The notes: a model not told the origin generated them from the sequence alone. A stretch of DNA of 64,000 nucleotides from JBAZWE01 sp041658605 (GCA_041658605.1 JBAZZU010000012.1:1-64000); one strand, 5' to 3'. Positions 24,414 through 33,162 are shown, counted from the stretch's first letter. Numbers and translations: made by a program.

Positions 24414-26328
24414 AGGCATACACCTCCCTCGCAATCTTGGCCGGCAGGCCGGGAACAGCTTCCAGCTCATCGCTGCGCGCCGCAAGGAACCGCTCCGGTG
24501 AACCGAAATGTTTAAGGATGGCCTTCTTGCGTGCGGGTCCGATACCTGGCAGCCCGTCGAGGATCGAGCTTTCTGATGCGCTGGCGCGTCGCTGCCTGTG
24601 ATATGTGATCGCGAAGCGGTGTGCCTCATCCCTGATCCGCTTCAGCAGGCCCAGCGCCACTGAGTCATCAGGTAGTTTCAGAGGCCTCTGCGTGCCTGGA
24701 ATATAGATCTCCTCCTCGCGCTTGGCGAGGCCTATGACCTGGATATTGTTGAGTTTCATCCGCCGGAGCTCAGCGGTGGCGGCAGATACCTGTCCGGCGC
24801 CACCGTCGACAACAATGAGGTCGGGGCGTGAAGCGAAGCTCTCATCGGGTACTGATGAGACGACTTGGGCGGCAGCAGCTTCGGAAAGTTCGCCCGACGC
24901 TTCCATGGAAACCTTGCCGTTCGCCTCTTCGGGCGGTATCACCGCCTTGAATCGTCTGGCGATGATCTCGGCCATCATGGCGAAATCATCGGGGCCGGAT
25001 ACGCCGCGTACCGCGAACTTGCGGTAATGGGCCTTGCGCGGGAGACCGCCCTCGAATACAACCATCGAACCCACCGGATGTTCTCCCGCGATGTTCGATA
25101 TATCGTAGCACTCGATCCGCAGGGGCAGACGGTCAAGGCCCAGCTTTGCCTTCAGTTCCTCCATCGCCCTCGCGGGACGGCTCTTTTCATCTGCCTGGCG
25201 CAACCTGTCCTGCCGCCAGGCGAGCACGGCGTTCTCCATCGCCATCTCCCACAGATTGCGTCGCTTGCCCCTGAGGGCCGGCCTGACATCGACGCGTGAT
25301 CCTTTCTGGCCGGTCAGGAGGTCTTTCAGCATATCCGCGCTGGTCAGATCGGCGGACACGACGACCTCCGATGGCAAACCTATCGGAGTTGAATAATACT
25401 GGATGATAAACTGCTCTATCACCGCCTCTTCTGATTCCCCAGCGGCATTTTTCAAAAAGAAACTGCGCCGGTCAACGAGGTTTCCATCCCGCACCTGAAG
25501 GACCTGGACGTTCGCGGTGTCATCCTCGGAATAAACCCCGATGACGTCGAGGCTGTCCAGACCGATGGCGGTCGCCTGCTGTTTTTCGAGCAGATGCTGG
25601 AGCGCGCGCAGGCGGTTGCGCCAGAGCGCCGCCTCCTCGAAATGCTGGAGCGCGGCCGCCGCCTCCATGGCCCCCGTTATCTCCTCAACCAGACCCTCGG
25701 GCTTTCCCGCCATCAGGCGCTCGACTTTGTTGATCAGCTTTCTGTATGTGACAGGATCAACCCGCCCGTCACAGGGCGCGAGGCAGAGTCCTATGTGAAA
25801 GTTAAGACAGGGGGTACCGGAGCGCCGGCCGGGAACAGCGCCGCGGCATTTGCGGTAGGGAAAAATCCTGCCGAGGAGATCGAGCGTCTCCCGCAGCTTG
25901 CCCGCGCTTACGAATGGGCCGAAATATGCCACGCGCCGGCGATGCGGTTTCCGGGTAAGCGTCACGCGCGGAAATTCCTCATCCAGGGTGATTGCCACGT
26001 AAGGATAGGACTTGTCGTCCCTGAGCATGATGTTGAAAGGCGGGCGGTGATGCTTGATGAAATTCGCCTCTAAAAGCAGAGCCTCGGTTTCATTCGTTGT
26101 AGTCATGAAGTCGAAGTCATGCATGCGCTTCAGCATGCGGGAAATACGTTTGTCCGATTCCCTGGGGCCGCTCTTTCGAAAGTAGGACATGACCCGCTTG
26201 CGCAGCGATTTTGCCTTGCCGACGTACAGGACCTTGCCGCTCGAGTCCCGGAATATATAAACGCCGGGGAGGTCCGGCAGGGAATCGAGCAGCCGCTTCG
26301 TGCGGGCAGATGTGATTTCATTCGTCAT
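24373..26328 (-). CDS. uvrC: Excinuclease ABC subunit C
   Basis: 651 residues. UvrC makes both incisions in nucleotide excision repair. The N-terminal GIY-YIG nuclease is seen as LPGVYIFRDSSGKVLYVGKA; a cysteine-containing zinc-site region follows (CRGAVPGRRSGTPCLNFHIGLCLAPC), then a UVR motif (EEITGAMEAAAALQHFEEA). The RNase-H-like C-terminal nuclease has ECYDISNIAG and VDGGAGQVSAA, and tandem HhH motifs end the protein (LPGIGPARKKAILKHFGS). All catalytic regions look intact. A strong hairpin lies upstream. Confidence 0.98.
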   Translation of the reverse strand: MTNEITSARTKRLLDSLPDLPGVYIFRDSSGKVLYVGKAKSLRKRVMSYFRKSGPRESDKRISRMLKRMHDFDFMTTTNETEALLLEANFIKHHRPPFNIMLRDDKSYPYVAITLDEEFPRVTLTRKPHRRRVAYFGPFVSAGKLRETLDLLGRIFPYRKCRGAVPGRRSGTPCLNFHIGLCLAPCDGRVDPVTYRKLINKVERLMAGKPEGLVEEITGAMEAAAALQHFEEAALWRNRLRALQHLLEKQQATAIGLDSLDVIGVYSEDDTANVQVLQVRDGNLVDRRSFFLKNAAGESEEAVIEQFIIQYYSTPIGLPSEVVVSADLTSADMLKDLLTGQKGSRVDVRPALRGKRRNLWEMAMENAVLAWRQDRLRQADEKSRPARAMEELKAKLGLDRLPLRIECYDISNIAGEHPVGSMVVFEGGLPRKAHYRKFAVRGVSGPDDFAMMAEIIARRFKAVIPPEEANGKVSMEASGELSEAAAAQVVSSVPDESFASRPDLIVVDGGAGQVSAATAELRRMKLNNIQVIGLAKREEEIYIPGTQRPLKLPDDSVALGLLKRIRDEAHRFAITYHRQRRASASESSILDGLPGIGPARKKAILKHFGSPERFLAARSDELEAVPGLPAKIAREVYAYVNKLGRADNNDI

Positions 26329-26421
26329 CAGGCTATTTCCGGATGGTGCATGCCACCGGCATAACGCTTACAGCATCAATGATAGCACCGGAAAGACCCG
26401 TTAAGGAGGTATATTTACGCG

Positions 26422-26453
26422 ACAAGAGGGGAGCCTTTCGGCTCCCCTCTTGT
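26422..26453. other. 14-bp perfect hairpin in a gene-free stretch
   Basis: ACAAGAGGGGAGCC (26422-26435), four-base loop, GGCTCCCCTCTTGT (26440-26453). No T-run follows on either strand. It lies in the 380-base stretch 26329-26707, between the YtxH-like gene stop and the uvrC start, where no other gene is seen. It may be a terminator of a non-classical type for the minus-strand transcript or a processing hairpin. Confidence 0.65.
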
Positions 26454-26707
26454 GGAGGTGGATTTAAATATGGACCTGCCATACATCCGTCTGCGGGGGA
26501 CGGGAGGCGCGGTCGCAGTAGCAAAACAGTCAGTTAATGCCTCGACCGCACTGGTCTCTCTTACCTGCACAGCATTACTTGCATTTCGTCACCAGGACCG
26601 TAATACCTTCCCGGGGGCACAATGGGCTTCGTCATGCAAATTCAATCCAAGAATATAGACGGCATAATCGGTCAAAGGGTTCGTAAAAAAAGGTGTATAT
26701 AAACCTC

Positions 26708-26893
26708 TTAGACCGGCAGCTTCCTGATCATGACATCCATCATTTTTTCCCTGTTCTTCAGGAGCCTGTCCAGTGTTTCGGCGCCAGGCCTGGGAGCGAA
26801 CAGAAGACCAAGCACCATACCCACAAGCATGCCGAACAGCATGCGCCTCATGCCGCCTTTGCCACAACGCGACTTCTTTCCCGTGCAACTCAT
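26708..26893 (-). CDS. YtxH-like small membrane protein
   Basis: 61 residues with one N-terminal hydrophobic helix (MLFGMLVGMVLGLLFAPRPG) and a following ETLDRLLKNREKMM amphipathic helix, the YtxH/Gas-vesicle-like small protein pattern. The ATG ending at 26893 is chosen because GGAGGAGG lies seven bases upstream; upstream in-frame codons lack a site. A cysteine pair precedes the helix (MSCTGKKSRCGKGG). Function unknown; homologues are often stress-linked. Confidence 0.7.
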   Translation of the reverse strand: MSCTGKKSRCGKGGMRRMLFGMLVGMVLGLLFAPRPGAETLDRLLKNREKMMDVMIRKLPV

Positions 26894-26977
26894 AGAGGGC
26901 CTCCTCCGCATTTGTCTTGATAACTGACAACGGGGACCTGCGGTCCCCGTTGTCGAATTTACCGGATGTTGAACCTG

Positions 26978-27763
26978 TTACTTTTTCCGGGACTTGGCCT
27001 TCGGCTTTGCTTTTGCCTTGACGACTTTGGCCTTTGTCTTCGGCTTTGCTTTTGCCTTGACGACTTTGGCCTTTGTCTTCGGCTTCGCTTTTACAGCCTT
27101 GGCCTTGGCCTTCGGCTTGGCCTTGGCTTTTACGGCCTTTGCCTTCGGCTTAGCCTTGGCCTTTGGCTTGGCTTTCGCTTTGACAGCCTTGGCTTTCGGC
27201 CTGGCTTTCGCTTTTGCGGCCTTGGCCTTCGGTTTGACCGTGGCCTTTACCTTCGCCTTCAGCTTCAAGAGTTTCTCGATATCGCGCTTGAAGGCCTTCC
27301 AGTCACGGCCATACAGCCGGTACGGGTTCCATGCGGTCACCGTCTTTGTGTGACGGTTGAACTCATGGAAGTTCGGCGCGCGCCCAAGCTTCCTGGCGAT
27401 GCGCACACCCTCATCGATGTAACGCTCCCTCGTGGGCTTGCGTGGTTTTTCCAGACCCACACTCACCTTCAGCTCGCGCACACTCATACCCATGCGTAAC
27501 GCCGGATACTTCGCGTCCACCTTGCCGAGCTTGACGAGCTTCTTCATCTCGTCCTTGGTGCGGCGTGCGGCCGGGATCATGCCGGCCTTGCGAACCGCGT
27601 TGGTCCAGCCACCGAAACGCGCCCTGATCGCCTCGGCGCTCGGACGGTTCGGTCCCTTGAGGTACCCGTGATAAGTCGGACCCATAAGGCCGTCCTTATC
27701 CACCTTCTTGCCCTCGGTCTTGAGAGCATTCAGCAGGTCCTGGTCGGAATAAAGTTTCTCCAT
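26978..27763 (-). CDS. Homing-endonuclease-associated repeat protein with histone H1-like tail
   Basis: 261 residues in two parts. Residues 1-165 hold modules like the homing-endonuclease-associated (HNH) DNA-binding repeats, e.g. FGGWTNAVRKAGM (about 50-62) and the later APNFHEFNRH...YGRDWKAFKRDI. Residues about 170-261 are almost only Lys, Ala, Pro and Val in repeats of KAKAKPKAKA type, like histone H1 tails of bacterial nucleoid proteins. No nuclease motif is seen. It is probably a nucleoid-associated DNA-binding protein. The tail is encoded by an internally repetitive DNA segment (about 26990-27250), prone to length variation. A structured leader precedes it. Confidence 0.75.
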   Translation of the reverse strand: MEKLYSDQDLLNALKTEGKKVDKDGLMGPTYHGYLKGPNRPSAEAIRARFGGWTNAVRKAGMIPAARRTKDEMKKLVKLGKVDAKYPALRMGMSVRELKVSVGLEKPRKPTRERYIDEGVRIARKLGRAPNFHEFNRHTKTVTAWNPYRLYGRDWKAFKRDIEKLLKLKAKVKATVKPKAKAAKAKARPKAKAVKAKAKPKAKAKPKAKAVKAKAKPKAKAKAVKAKPKTKAKVVKAKAKPKTKAKVVKAKAKPKAKSRKK

Positions 27764-27905
27764 TGTCCTACCTCTCTATATCTCGCCCCGTCTTGAAACG
27801 GGGACTCTGGTTGAGACCCTTTCGAGTCCCTCCTACCGTGCAGCCCCGATCGGGCTGTGCCCAAATTCAGTCCCCCGAGACTGAGAGTGCCGATTTTCCT
27901 GACAT
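27764..27905 (-). other. Hairpin-rich leader of the H1-like gene
   Basis: Successive stems on the minus strand: CAGTC/GACTG, then CAGCCC/GGGCTG around CGATC, then GGGACTC/GAGTCCC, then CCCCGT/ACGGGG close to the ribosome site. Spans most of the 165 bases between coaBC and the H1-like gene start. It may combine a coaBC-independent promoter region with a regulatory leader. No known riboswitch was recognised. Confidence 0.35.
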
Positions 27906-27928
27906 AAGCAGACCCCCCTGCTCGAATG

Positions 27929-29143
27929 TCATTGCCCTATTGATTCCCCTACCTTGTCGAGAATCCTGTGGGCGCATTCCAGCTTGGTCGCCTTCGCAAC
28001 AAATTCATCGTTTCCTTCAGGCATAAGAATCGTGATTTCGTTTTCTTCCGACTCGAAACCTATATCCTGCCGGGATACATCATTGAACACGATCATGCCG
28101 AGATTTTTTTCTTCCATCTTCCGGCGCGCGCGCCCGATTTTGTCCGCTCCAAACTCAGCGGCAAACCCGACTTTCAGCCTTCCATTACCACTTGCTTCCA
28201 AGCCAGAAACTATATCAACTGTTGGTACCAGCTGCAAGTGAATTTCCGACTTCCGTTCAAGCTTTCCCGCTGCTGTCTCGGTTGAAACCTCGTAGTCTGA
28301 AACAGCGGCGGCCATGAGCAGGACGTCACATTTGTCAAACTCCCTGTCAAGGACTTCCTGCAGGTCAGCCGATGTCTGAACGTCGATGTAACGTATGCCG
28401 GGAAGACGCTCCAGAGTACAGTTTGCGGCAATCACAGTCACCGACGCGCCCCTGTCCCTGGCTGCTTCGGCCAGTGCAAAACCCATTCTGCCAGTCGACC
28501 TGTTTGTGATATATCTGACGGCGTCTATCGGTTCACGCGTTGCGCCCGCGGTCACCAGGATGTCAACGCCCGCCAGACCTTCGTTCTGACGTGACCCAAG
28601 CAGGCTGCGGACCCGGGCCAGTATCTGCTGTGGTTCCTCCATGCGTCCATCACCGGACTCTCCACAGGCCAGACTCCCGGTCTTTGGCATGATCGAATGG
28701 ATACCCCTTCTCTCAAGCGTCGCCATGTTCTCCTGAACCGCAGCATTGTGCCACATGCGATTGTTCATGGCCGGGCAGACGAACACCGGTCCATCCATCG
28801 CCATATAAGAGGAAAGTAGAAGATTGTCCGCGATGCCCGCCGCCATCTTGCCGATGGTGTTAGCCGTCGCGGGCGCGATTATCATAAGATCGGAGCGAGC
28901 CAGTTCGATGTGAGCGAAACCATCTGTGCTTTCACCAGAAAATGCGTCACTGACAACTGGATGACCGCTCAGAGCCCGGAAAGTCGCCTCGCCAACAAAG
29001 TGCCTGCTCGTGAGTGTCTGCACGATACGCACATCGTGGCCGTCTGACTTCAGTAAACGCAGAAGCTCGACCGCTTTATAAGCGGCGATACTGCCCGTTA
29101 CGCCTAGAGTGATGTTTTTTCCGGAATATTGCATGGTTTTCAT
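27929..29143 (-). CDS. coaBC: Phosphopantothenoylcysteine decarboxylase / synthetase
   Basis: Bifunctional coenzyme A enzyme, about 404 residues. The CoaC half binds FMN and decarboxylates 4'-phosphopantothenoylcysteine (LGVTGSIAAYKAVELLR, then APATANTIGKMAAGIADNLL and FVCPAMNNRMW). The CoaB half condenses 4'-phosphopantothenate with cysteine (VLVTAGATREPIDAVRYITN, then AAVSDY and FAAEFG). ATG ending at 29143 is used; a TTG ending at 29170 would add nine residues. It closes the mihF-gmk-rpoZ-coaBC series, a common actinobacterial arrangement. Confidence 0.95.
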   Translation of the reverse strand: MKTMQYSGKNITLGVTGSIAAYKAVELLRLLKSDGHDVRIVQTLTSRHFVGEATFRALSGHPVVSDAFSGESTDGFAHIELARSDLMIIAPATANTIGKMAAGIADNLLLSSYMAMDGPVFVCPAMNNRMWHNAAVQENMATLERRGIHSIMPKTGSLACGESGDGRMEEPQQILARVRSLLGSRQNEGLAGVDILVTAGATREPIDAVRYITNRSTGRMGFALAEAARDRGASVTVIAANCTLERLPGIRYIDVQTSADLQEVLDREFDKCDVLLMAAAVSDYEVSTETAAGKLERKSEIHLQLVPTVDIVSGLEASGNGRLKVGFAAEFGADKIGRARRKMEEKNLGMIVFNDVSRQDIGFESEENEITILMPEGNDEFVAKATKLECAHRILDKVGESIGQ

Positions 29144-29291
29144 ACCGGCAATGTCAGCGGTTTTGAGCAAAACCGCCTGACTGTCAACAGACTCCGCTGG
29201 GGAGTAGTGGAAGACCTGCCTGGAATCTTTTCAAACCTGCGCATCATGAATCCTGAGCCGTTTATCCCGGAGCGTGACGAACACGCGTTTA

Positions 29292-29522
29292 TCAGACGCG
29301 ATAACGGTACGAGATATTTCCCGCGGCAATCTCTTCCATGGCTATTGTGAGTATGTTCCTGCTACGCGTATCAACCAGCGGCGGCGGTATATCGTCTATG
29401 CTGCCTTCTTCCCGGTTGCGGTAATAGTTGTTGATCTGTCTTGCCCTTCTGGCGGCCAGAATCACAAGCGCGTACTTGGAATCGACCTTTTCCAGCAAGG
29501 TATCTATTTTCGGTTTATTCAA
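29292..29522 (-). CDS. rpoZ: RNA polymerase omega subunit
   Basis: 76 residues. The DTLLEKVDSKYALVILAARRARQINNYYR segment is the omega core that binds the beta-prime C-terminus and helps assembly. The TTG start overlaps the gmk stop codon by four bases (TTGA), implying translational coupling. Gene order gmk-rpoZ-coaBC supports the call. Confidence 0.95.
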   Translation of the reverse strand: MNKPKIDTLLEKVDSKYALVILAARRARQINNYYRNREEGSIDDIPPPLVDTRSRNILTIAMEEIAAGNISYRYRV

Positions 29523-30094
29523 CTTGAGCCTCCCTCAAGGCTTGTCTTTATTATCTGCTCGAGGTCATCCGCAGCCTGAGCGACGGTTTGATTAACTACA
29601 ATGTAGTCAAATTCTTCCCTCGCCGCAAGTTCTTCGCGGGCGCGTTCAAGGCGGACCTCGCGTTCAGACGACTCCTCCGTGTTCCGGCCCGCCAGCCTTT
29701 TGTGCAGTTCCTCCATGCTTGGCGGCTCGATAAAGATGAGAACCGCCTCCCGCATTTCCTCCCGCACCGACCGTGCTCCCTCGAGTTCGATCTCCAGTAT
29801 CACGTTCCGGCCCGACCTGAGGTTATCCTCGACTTCGCTCTTTAATGTTCCGTAGTTGTGCGAGCCGTATTTTACGTGCTCGATAAAATCTCCCTCATTT
29901 ACCCTACGGTCAAACTCTTTCTGGCTGAGGAAATTATACTCACGGCCCTGTTGTTCACTATCGCGCATCGGACGGGTGGTCGCGGATCTTGAGAGGACGG
30001 CGTTTTCCAGACGGGGGAGAATACTACTAATCAGTGTGCCTTTACCAACACCGGATGGACCGGTTATCACAAAGAGGCTGCCTTGCCGGTTCAC
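29519..30094 (-). CDS. gmk: Guanylate kinase
   Basis: 191 residues, normal length. Phosphorylates GMP to GDP with ATP. P-loop GPSGVGKGT (about 12-20), the GMP-binding SRSATTRPMRDSEQQGREYNF segment, and the lid region with KRLAGRNTE are intact. GTG start with an upstream GGGAGAG. It lies 25 bp after mihF and overlaps rpoZ by four bases. Confidence 0.97.
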   Translation of the reverse strand: MNRQGSLFVITGPSGVGKGTLISSILPRLENAVLSRSATTRPMRDSEQQGREYNFLSQKEFDRRVNEGDFIEHVKYGSHNYGTLKSEVEDNLRSGRNVILEIELEGARSVREEMREAVLIFIEPPSMEELHKRLAGRNTEESSEREVRLERAREELAAREEFDYIVVNQTVAQAADDLEQIIKTSLEGGSS

Positions 30095-30119
30095 CCTCTC
30101 TCCCTGGACGCGTGGCCTG

Positions 30120-30449
30120 TTAGGGGCGAAAAAAAGTCACCAGCTCCCGGCGCTGCCTTTCAGAGAGGCCGCCGACAGTCTTGTTTGGACTGATCCGGCA
30201 GTGGTTCAGCACCTTCGCTGATTTGACCTTGCCGCAATTGGGGACGGCCAGCAATACATCAATGACCTTGGCGGTCTTGATGAATTCTGGCGGAGCGGCC
30301 AGAATCTCGTCTATCTTTATGGCCCCCTTTTTCAGGTCTTTCTTGAGACGCGCGCGCTGCGAGCGAACATTGTTGGCGCGTCGCAGAGCATCGAGTCGCT
30401 GCTCGAGAGTCCTGACAGGGGTGGCGGATGTCGGTTCGGAAGGGGACAT
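30120..30449 (-). CDS. mihF: Integration host factor, actinobacterial type (mIHF)
   Basis: 109 residues. A lineage-specific nucleoid protein unrelated to proteobacterial IHF, with an H2TH-like DNA-binding fold. Recognised by EQRLDALRRANNVRSQRARLKKDLK, the APPEFIKTAKVIDVLLAVPNCGKVKSAKVL segment (where the minor DNA contacts lie) and the ISPNKTVGGLSERQRREL tail. Its presence next to gmk is a strong marker of Actinomycetota. A promoter immediately upstream places the start point about two bases before the ATG, so the mRNA is probably leaderless. Confidence 0.96.
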   Translation of the reverse strand: MSPSEPTSATPVRTLEQRLDALRRANNVRSQRARLKKDLKKGAIKIDEILAAPPEFIKTAKVIDVLLAVPNCGKVKSAKVLNHCRISPNKTVGGLSERQRRELVTFFRP

Positions 30450-30457
30450 CAGTGGCT

Positions 30458-30487
30458 ATTATATGAACTAGGATGCGCTCTTTGCAA
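30458..30487 (-). promoter_or_regulatory. mihF promoter
   Basis: TTGCAA (30482-30487), 18-base spacer, perfect TATAAT (complement of 30458-30463). The expected start point is about 30451, and the mihF ATG begins at 30449. Confidence 0.65.
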
Positions 30488-30603
30488 GAAGATGGGAATC
30501 TGGGGCCCCGATCGGCGTCTTCGGTTACGGCAAACCGGCTCTTGTGATATTCTTGCCCCCATAATATCTGCATACATTAATAATGCCTCAGGAAAGGATT
30601 GCC

Positions 30604-31299
30604 ATGAAAAACAGGCTTCTTAAAACTGCCACAATCGGAGCCGCTTTTCTGATGGCGGCGATTGCATGGACCGGTTGCGGAACTGACAAGGTGGATACAC
30701 AGGCGCTCGAGGATCTGGCCAAGCTTCCGGACACGCTCACGCAGATGGAAGCAAACATGGAAACGATGTCCAAGAAGATGGAAGCACTCGCGAAACAGGA
30801 GATGACCGTTGAAGTCGTCGAAGACGGCAAGACGACCAGCAAATGGTCCCAGAAAGACGGAAGCTGGCGCTATGATGATCCCAGCAACGCGAAGTCTTAC
30901 ACAATCTATAACAAGGAAAAGAACAAGACCTGGAGCGTCGACGACAAGACGGCGGTTGAGTTCAGCGGAGCCAACGACATGGCCGCTCTCGGCTATAATC
31001 CGGCGACGATGCTCAGCCTCTACGCCCTGATGCCGAAGACGGGTGGCTCTGATGATGTCTGGGAGTTCAAGATGGGCGGAGATGAGATTATTATCGAGTT
31101 TAAGGGTCCTGACGGCTTTCCCAGCAAAGTCACCTCGACCAGTTCGGGCAAGACAACCGTGACTGAGTTCAAGTATTCGAATGTCGGCTCGGTTAAAAGC
31201 AGCATCTTCGACCTGCCGTCTGACGTCAAGGTCACAAGCATAGATAGTTCGGGCAGCGGCAGCACAAACTCGGTTACAGTTCCAGACGGCGGTTACTAG
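30604..31299 (+). CDS. Secreted lipoprotein, LolA/DUF4412-like
   Basis: About 231 residues. Signal peptide ends in a lipobox (WTGC), followed by an acidic alpha-helical/coiled-coil segment (LEDLAKLPDTLTQMEANMETMSKKMEALAK) and a beta-rich domain with repeated short strands (TVEVVEDGKTTSKWS, SWRYDD, KNKTWSVDDKTAVEF, WEFKMGGDEIIIEF), the style of LolA/DUF4412-type lipoproteins. Function unknown. ATG 30604 has AGGAAAGGA upstream; an in-frame ATG at 30583 is less likely. It is monocistronic, divergent from mihF, with a strong terminator. Confidence 0.8.
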   Translation: MKNRLLKTATIGAAFLMAAIAWTGCGTDKVDTQALEDLAKLPDTLTQMEANMETMSKKMEALAKQEMTVEVVEDGKTTSKWSQKDGSWRYDDPSNAKSYTIYNKEKNKTWSVDDKTAVEFSGANDMAALGYNPATMLSLYALMPKTGGSDDVWEFKMGGDEIIIEFKGPDGFPSKVTSTSSGKTTVTEFKYSNVGSVKSSIFDLPSDVKVTSIDSSGSGSTNSVTVPDGGY

Positions 31300-31337
31300 G
31301 AACAGCTGAAAACTAAGGTTAACCATTTGGATAATCA

Positions 31338-31370
31338 AAGGGCGGTCCGCATGTGCGGGCCGCCCTTTTA
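31338..31370. terminator. Bidirectional rho-independent terminator
   Basis: AAAGGGCGG-T-CCGCA-TG-TGCGG-G-CCGCCCTTTT: 12 base pairs with one mismatch and a T-run on the plus strand and A-run before the stem, so it also serves the minus-strand pyrD end. It lies between the converging lipoprotein gene and pyrD. Confidence 0.85.
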
Positions 31371-31438
31371 AATTCCTGTTTCATTTTGAATAAATCGGCG
31401 GGATGTTTCAGACGCGGTGCCCTGTTAAGACTTGGAGG

Positions 31439-32377
31439 CTACGGGCGATGAGCAATACCGATCAGTTTCTCTACCGAACCCAGCCCCCGCTCATCCATTA
31501 GTTTCCTTAGACCGGATACCATGCTTTCAGCAATGAGGGGATCCCGGAAGTTGGCCGTTCCCACAGCCACAGCCGAGGCGCCGGCCGCGAGAAATTCAAG
31601 CACGTCCTGAGCCGTCGTGACGCCGCCCATGCCGATCACCGGCACATCGAGTGCGCCTGTCACCATGTAGACCGCGCGCAGAGCGACGGGTTTGACCGCC
31701 GGGCCGGAGAGTCCGCCGGTGACATGGCCCAGGACTGGTTTAAGGGTCCTCGGGTGCAGCGCCATGCCATGTACCGTGTTTATCATGGAGAGGCAATCGG
31801 CGCCGCCCGCAACCGCCGCCCGTGCCAGCGCGACGATATCCGTCACGTTAGGGGTAAGCTTGGCGATCAGGAACTTTGATGTCGCCTCCCTGGTAAGGGA
31901 GACGGCTTTTCTGGTACGGTCCGGGTCGCAACCGAGAGCCATACCATCCAGCTCGACATTCGGACATGAGATATTGAGCTCGATGGCCGCCACTTCATCG
32001 ATTTCGTCGAGCAGCCGGGCGCATCGTCCGTAATCTTCCGTTCGTTCCCCGGCGACGCTGACGATCAGCGGCACCGGCAGGGTTTTCAGAAGCGGAAGGT
32101 CCTGCGAGATGAACGCTTCTATTCCCCTGTTGGCCAGACCAATGGAGTTCAGCAGTCCCGCAGCTGTTTCGTAGAGACGCGGAGGATCATTTCCAACCCT
32201 CGAGTTCAGCGTGACGGTTTTAGGGATGTACGCAGCAAAGGGAAAGTCTGAAATGAATTCGTCGCCGATGATCCTGCCGGCTTCCATGGCATCGAATGTC
32301 CCCGACGCGTTGATCACGGGGTGTTTGAGTATGAGCGGGCCAAGTGTCGTTGACAGACCTTCGGGAACTCCTACCAT
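31439..32377 (-). CDS. pyrD: Dihydroorotate dehydrogenase, class 1B catalytic subunit
   Basis: 312 residues. TIM-barrel FMN enzyme oxidising dihydroorotate to orotate. Family features: NASGTFDA near the N-terminus, GLANRGIEAFI, ELNISCPNVELDG (catalytic cysteine), FLIAKLTPNVTD, MINTVHGM and IGMGGVTTAQDVLEFLAAGA. It needs PyrK to pass electrons to NAD; pyrK is immediately upstream and overlaps by seven bases. Last gene of the pyr operon, ending at the bidirectional terminator. Confidence 0.97.
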   Translation of the reverse strand: MVGVPEGLSTTLGPLILKHPVINASGTFDAMEAGRIIGDEFISDFPFAAYIPKTVTLNSRVGNDPPRLYETAAGLLNSIGLANRGIEAFISQDLPLLKTLPVPLIVSVAGERTEDYGRCARLLDEIDEVAAIELNISCPNVELDGMALGCDPDRTRKAVSLTREATSKFLIAKLTPNVTDIVALARAAVAGGADCLSMINTVHGMALHPRTLKPVLGHVTGGLSGPAVKPVALRAVYMVTGALDVPVIGMGGVTTAQDVLEFLAAGASAVAVGTANFRDPLIAESMVSGLRKLMDERGLGSVEKLIGIAHRP

Positions 32378-33162
32378 AGCAACTCACCCGCCTCAAAGAC
32401 CGGCCCTTCGCTGCACGCCCTCTGATAACCTCTCGTGGTCCTGACTACACAACCCTGGCAGGCGCCAATACCACAGGCCATATGAGCCGCGGCCGATACC
32501 TGGGCTCTCACCCCGTTCTCACTGGCTATACGCGCGACTTCACGCAGCATAGGATCCGGCCCGCAGGCAAAAACCTCAACGGCCTGCTTATCCTTCATGC
32601 CGACATTGCCCGAAAGGTAGGCGGAAAGCGGTTCACTCACCAGACCCCTCGTCCCGACCGAAGCGTCCTCGGTGAAGACTTCGACCAGGTAGTCACGAAA
32701 CAGTTCGGCCGAAACAGCCTGGCTTCGCGTCCTGAAGCCCAGTAGACAATGCACATCGCGGCCACTCGCAGTCAGGGAACGCGCCAGTAGCGCCAGCGGC
32801 GCTACACCGATGCCGCCTCCGACCAGCAACGCCATGCCCCCTCCTCCGGAATCAAAACCGTTTCCCAGTGGTCCCAAAACACTCAACCTGTCACCGACCC
32901 TTAGCCTTGCAAGATCGTCTGTCCCTTTCCCCACGGGCTCGATGAGGATCCTGACCAGGTCGGCATCGATATCGTGTATACCCAAAGGCCTGGGAAGGAG
33001 CGGATCGAGTGACGGTCCGGACTGCCTGACCATCAGAAACTGGCCGGGGATTGCCGATTCAGCGATCTCGCGAGCGACAAACGAGATCAGCCGGTAGGCT
33101 CCGACCTGGCGGCTCTCCACGACGGGATATTCGATCAGGCTAGCTGGAGCGGGTTTTGCCAC
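32371..33162 (-). CDS. pyrK: Dihydroorotate dehydrogenase electron-transfer subunit
   Basis: 263 residues with the chosen GTG. FAD and [2Fe-2S] protein that couples PyrD to NAD. FAD-binding PGQFLMVRQSG and RPLGIHD, nucleotide-binding LLVGGGIGVAPL, and a C-terminal 2Fe-2S site CGIGACQGC...RACSEGPVF (four cysteines) are present. The GTG ending at 33162 has AGGAG eight bases upstream and lies inside the end of carB (about 23-base overlap); the longer frame is the carB shadow. Confidence 0.95.
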   Translation of the reverse strand: MAKPAPASLIEYPVVESRQVGAYRLISFVAREIAESAIPGQFLMVRQSGPSLDPLLPRPLGIHDIDADLVRILIEPVGKGTDDLARLRVGDRLSVLGPLGNGFDSGGGGMALLVGGGIGVAPLALLARSLTASGRDVHCLLGFRTRSQAVSAELFRDYLVEVFTEDASVGTRGLVSEPLSAYLSGNVGMKDKQAVEVFACGPDPMLREVARIASENGVRAQVSAAAHMACGIGACQGCVVRTTRGYQRACSEGPVFEAGELLW

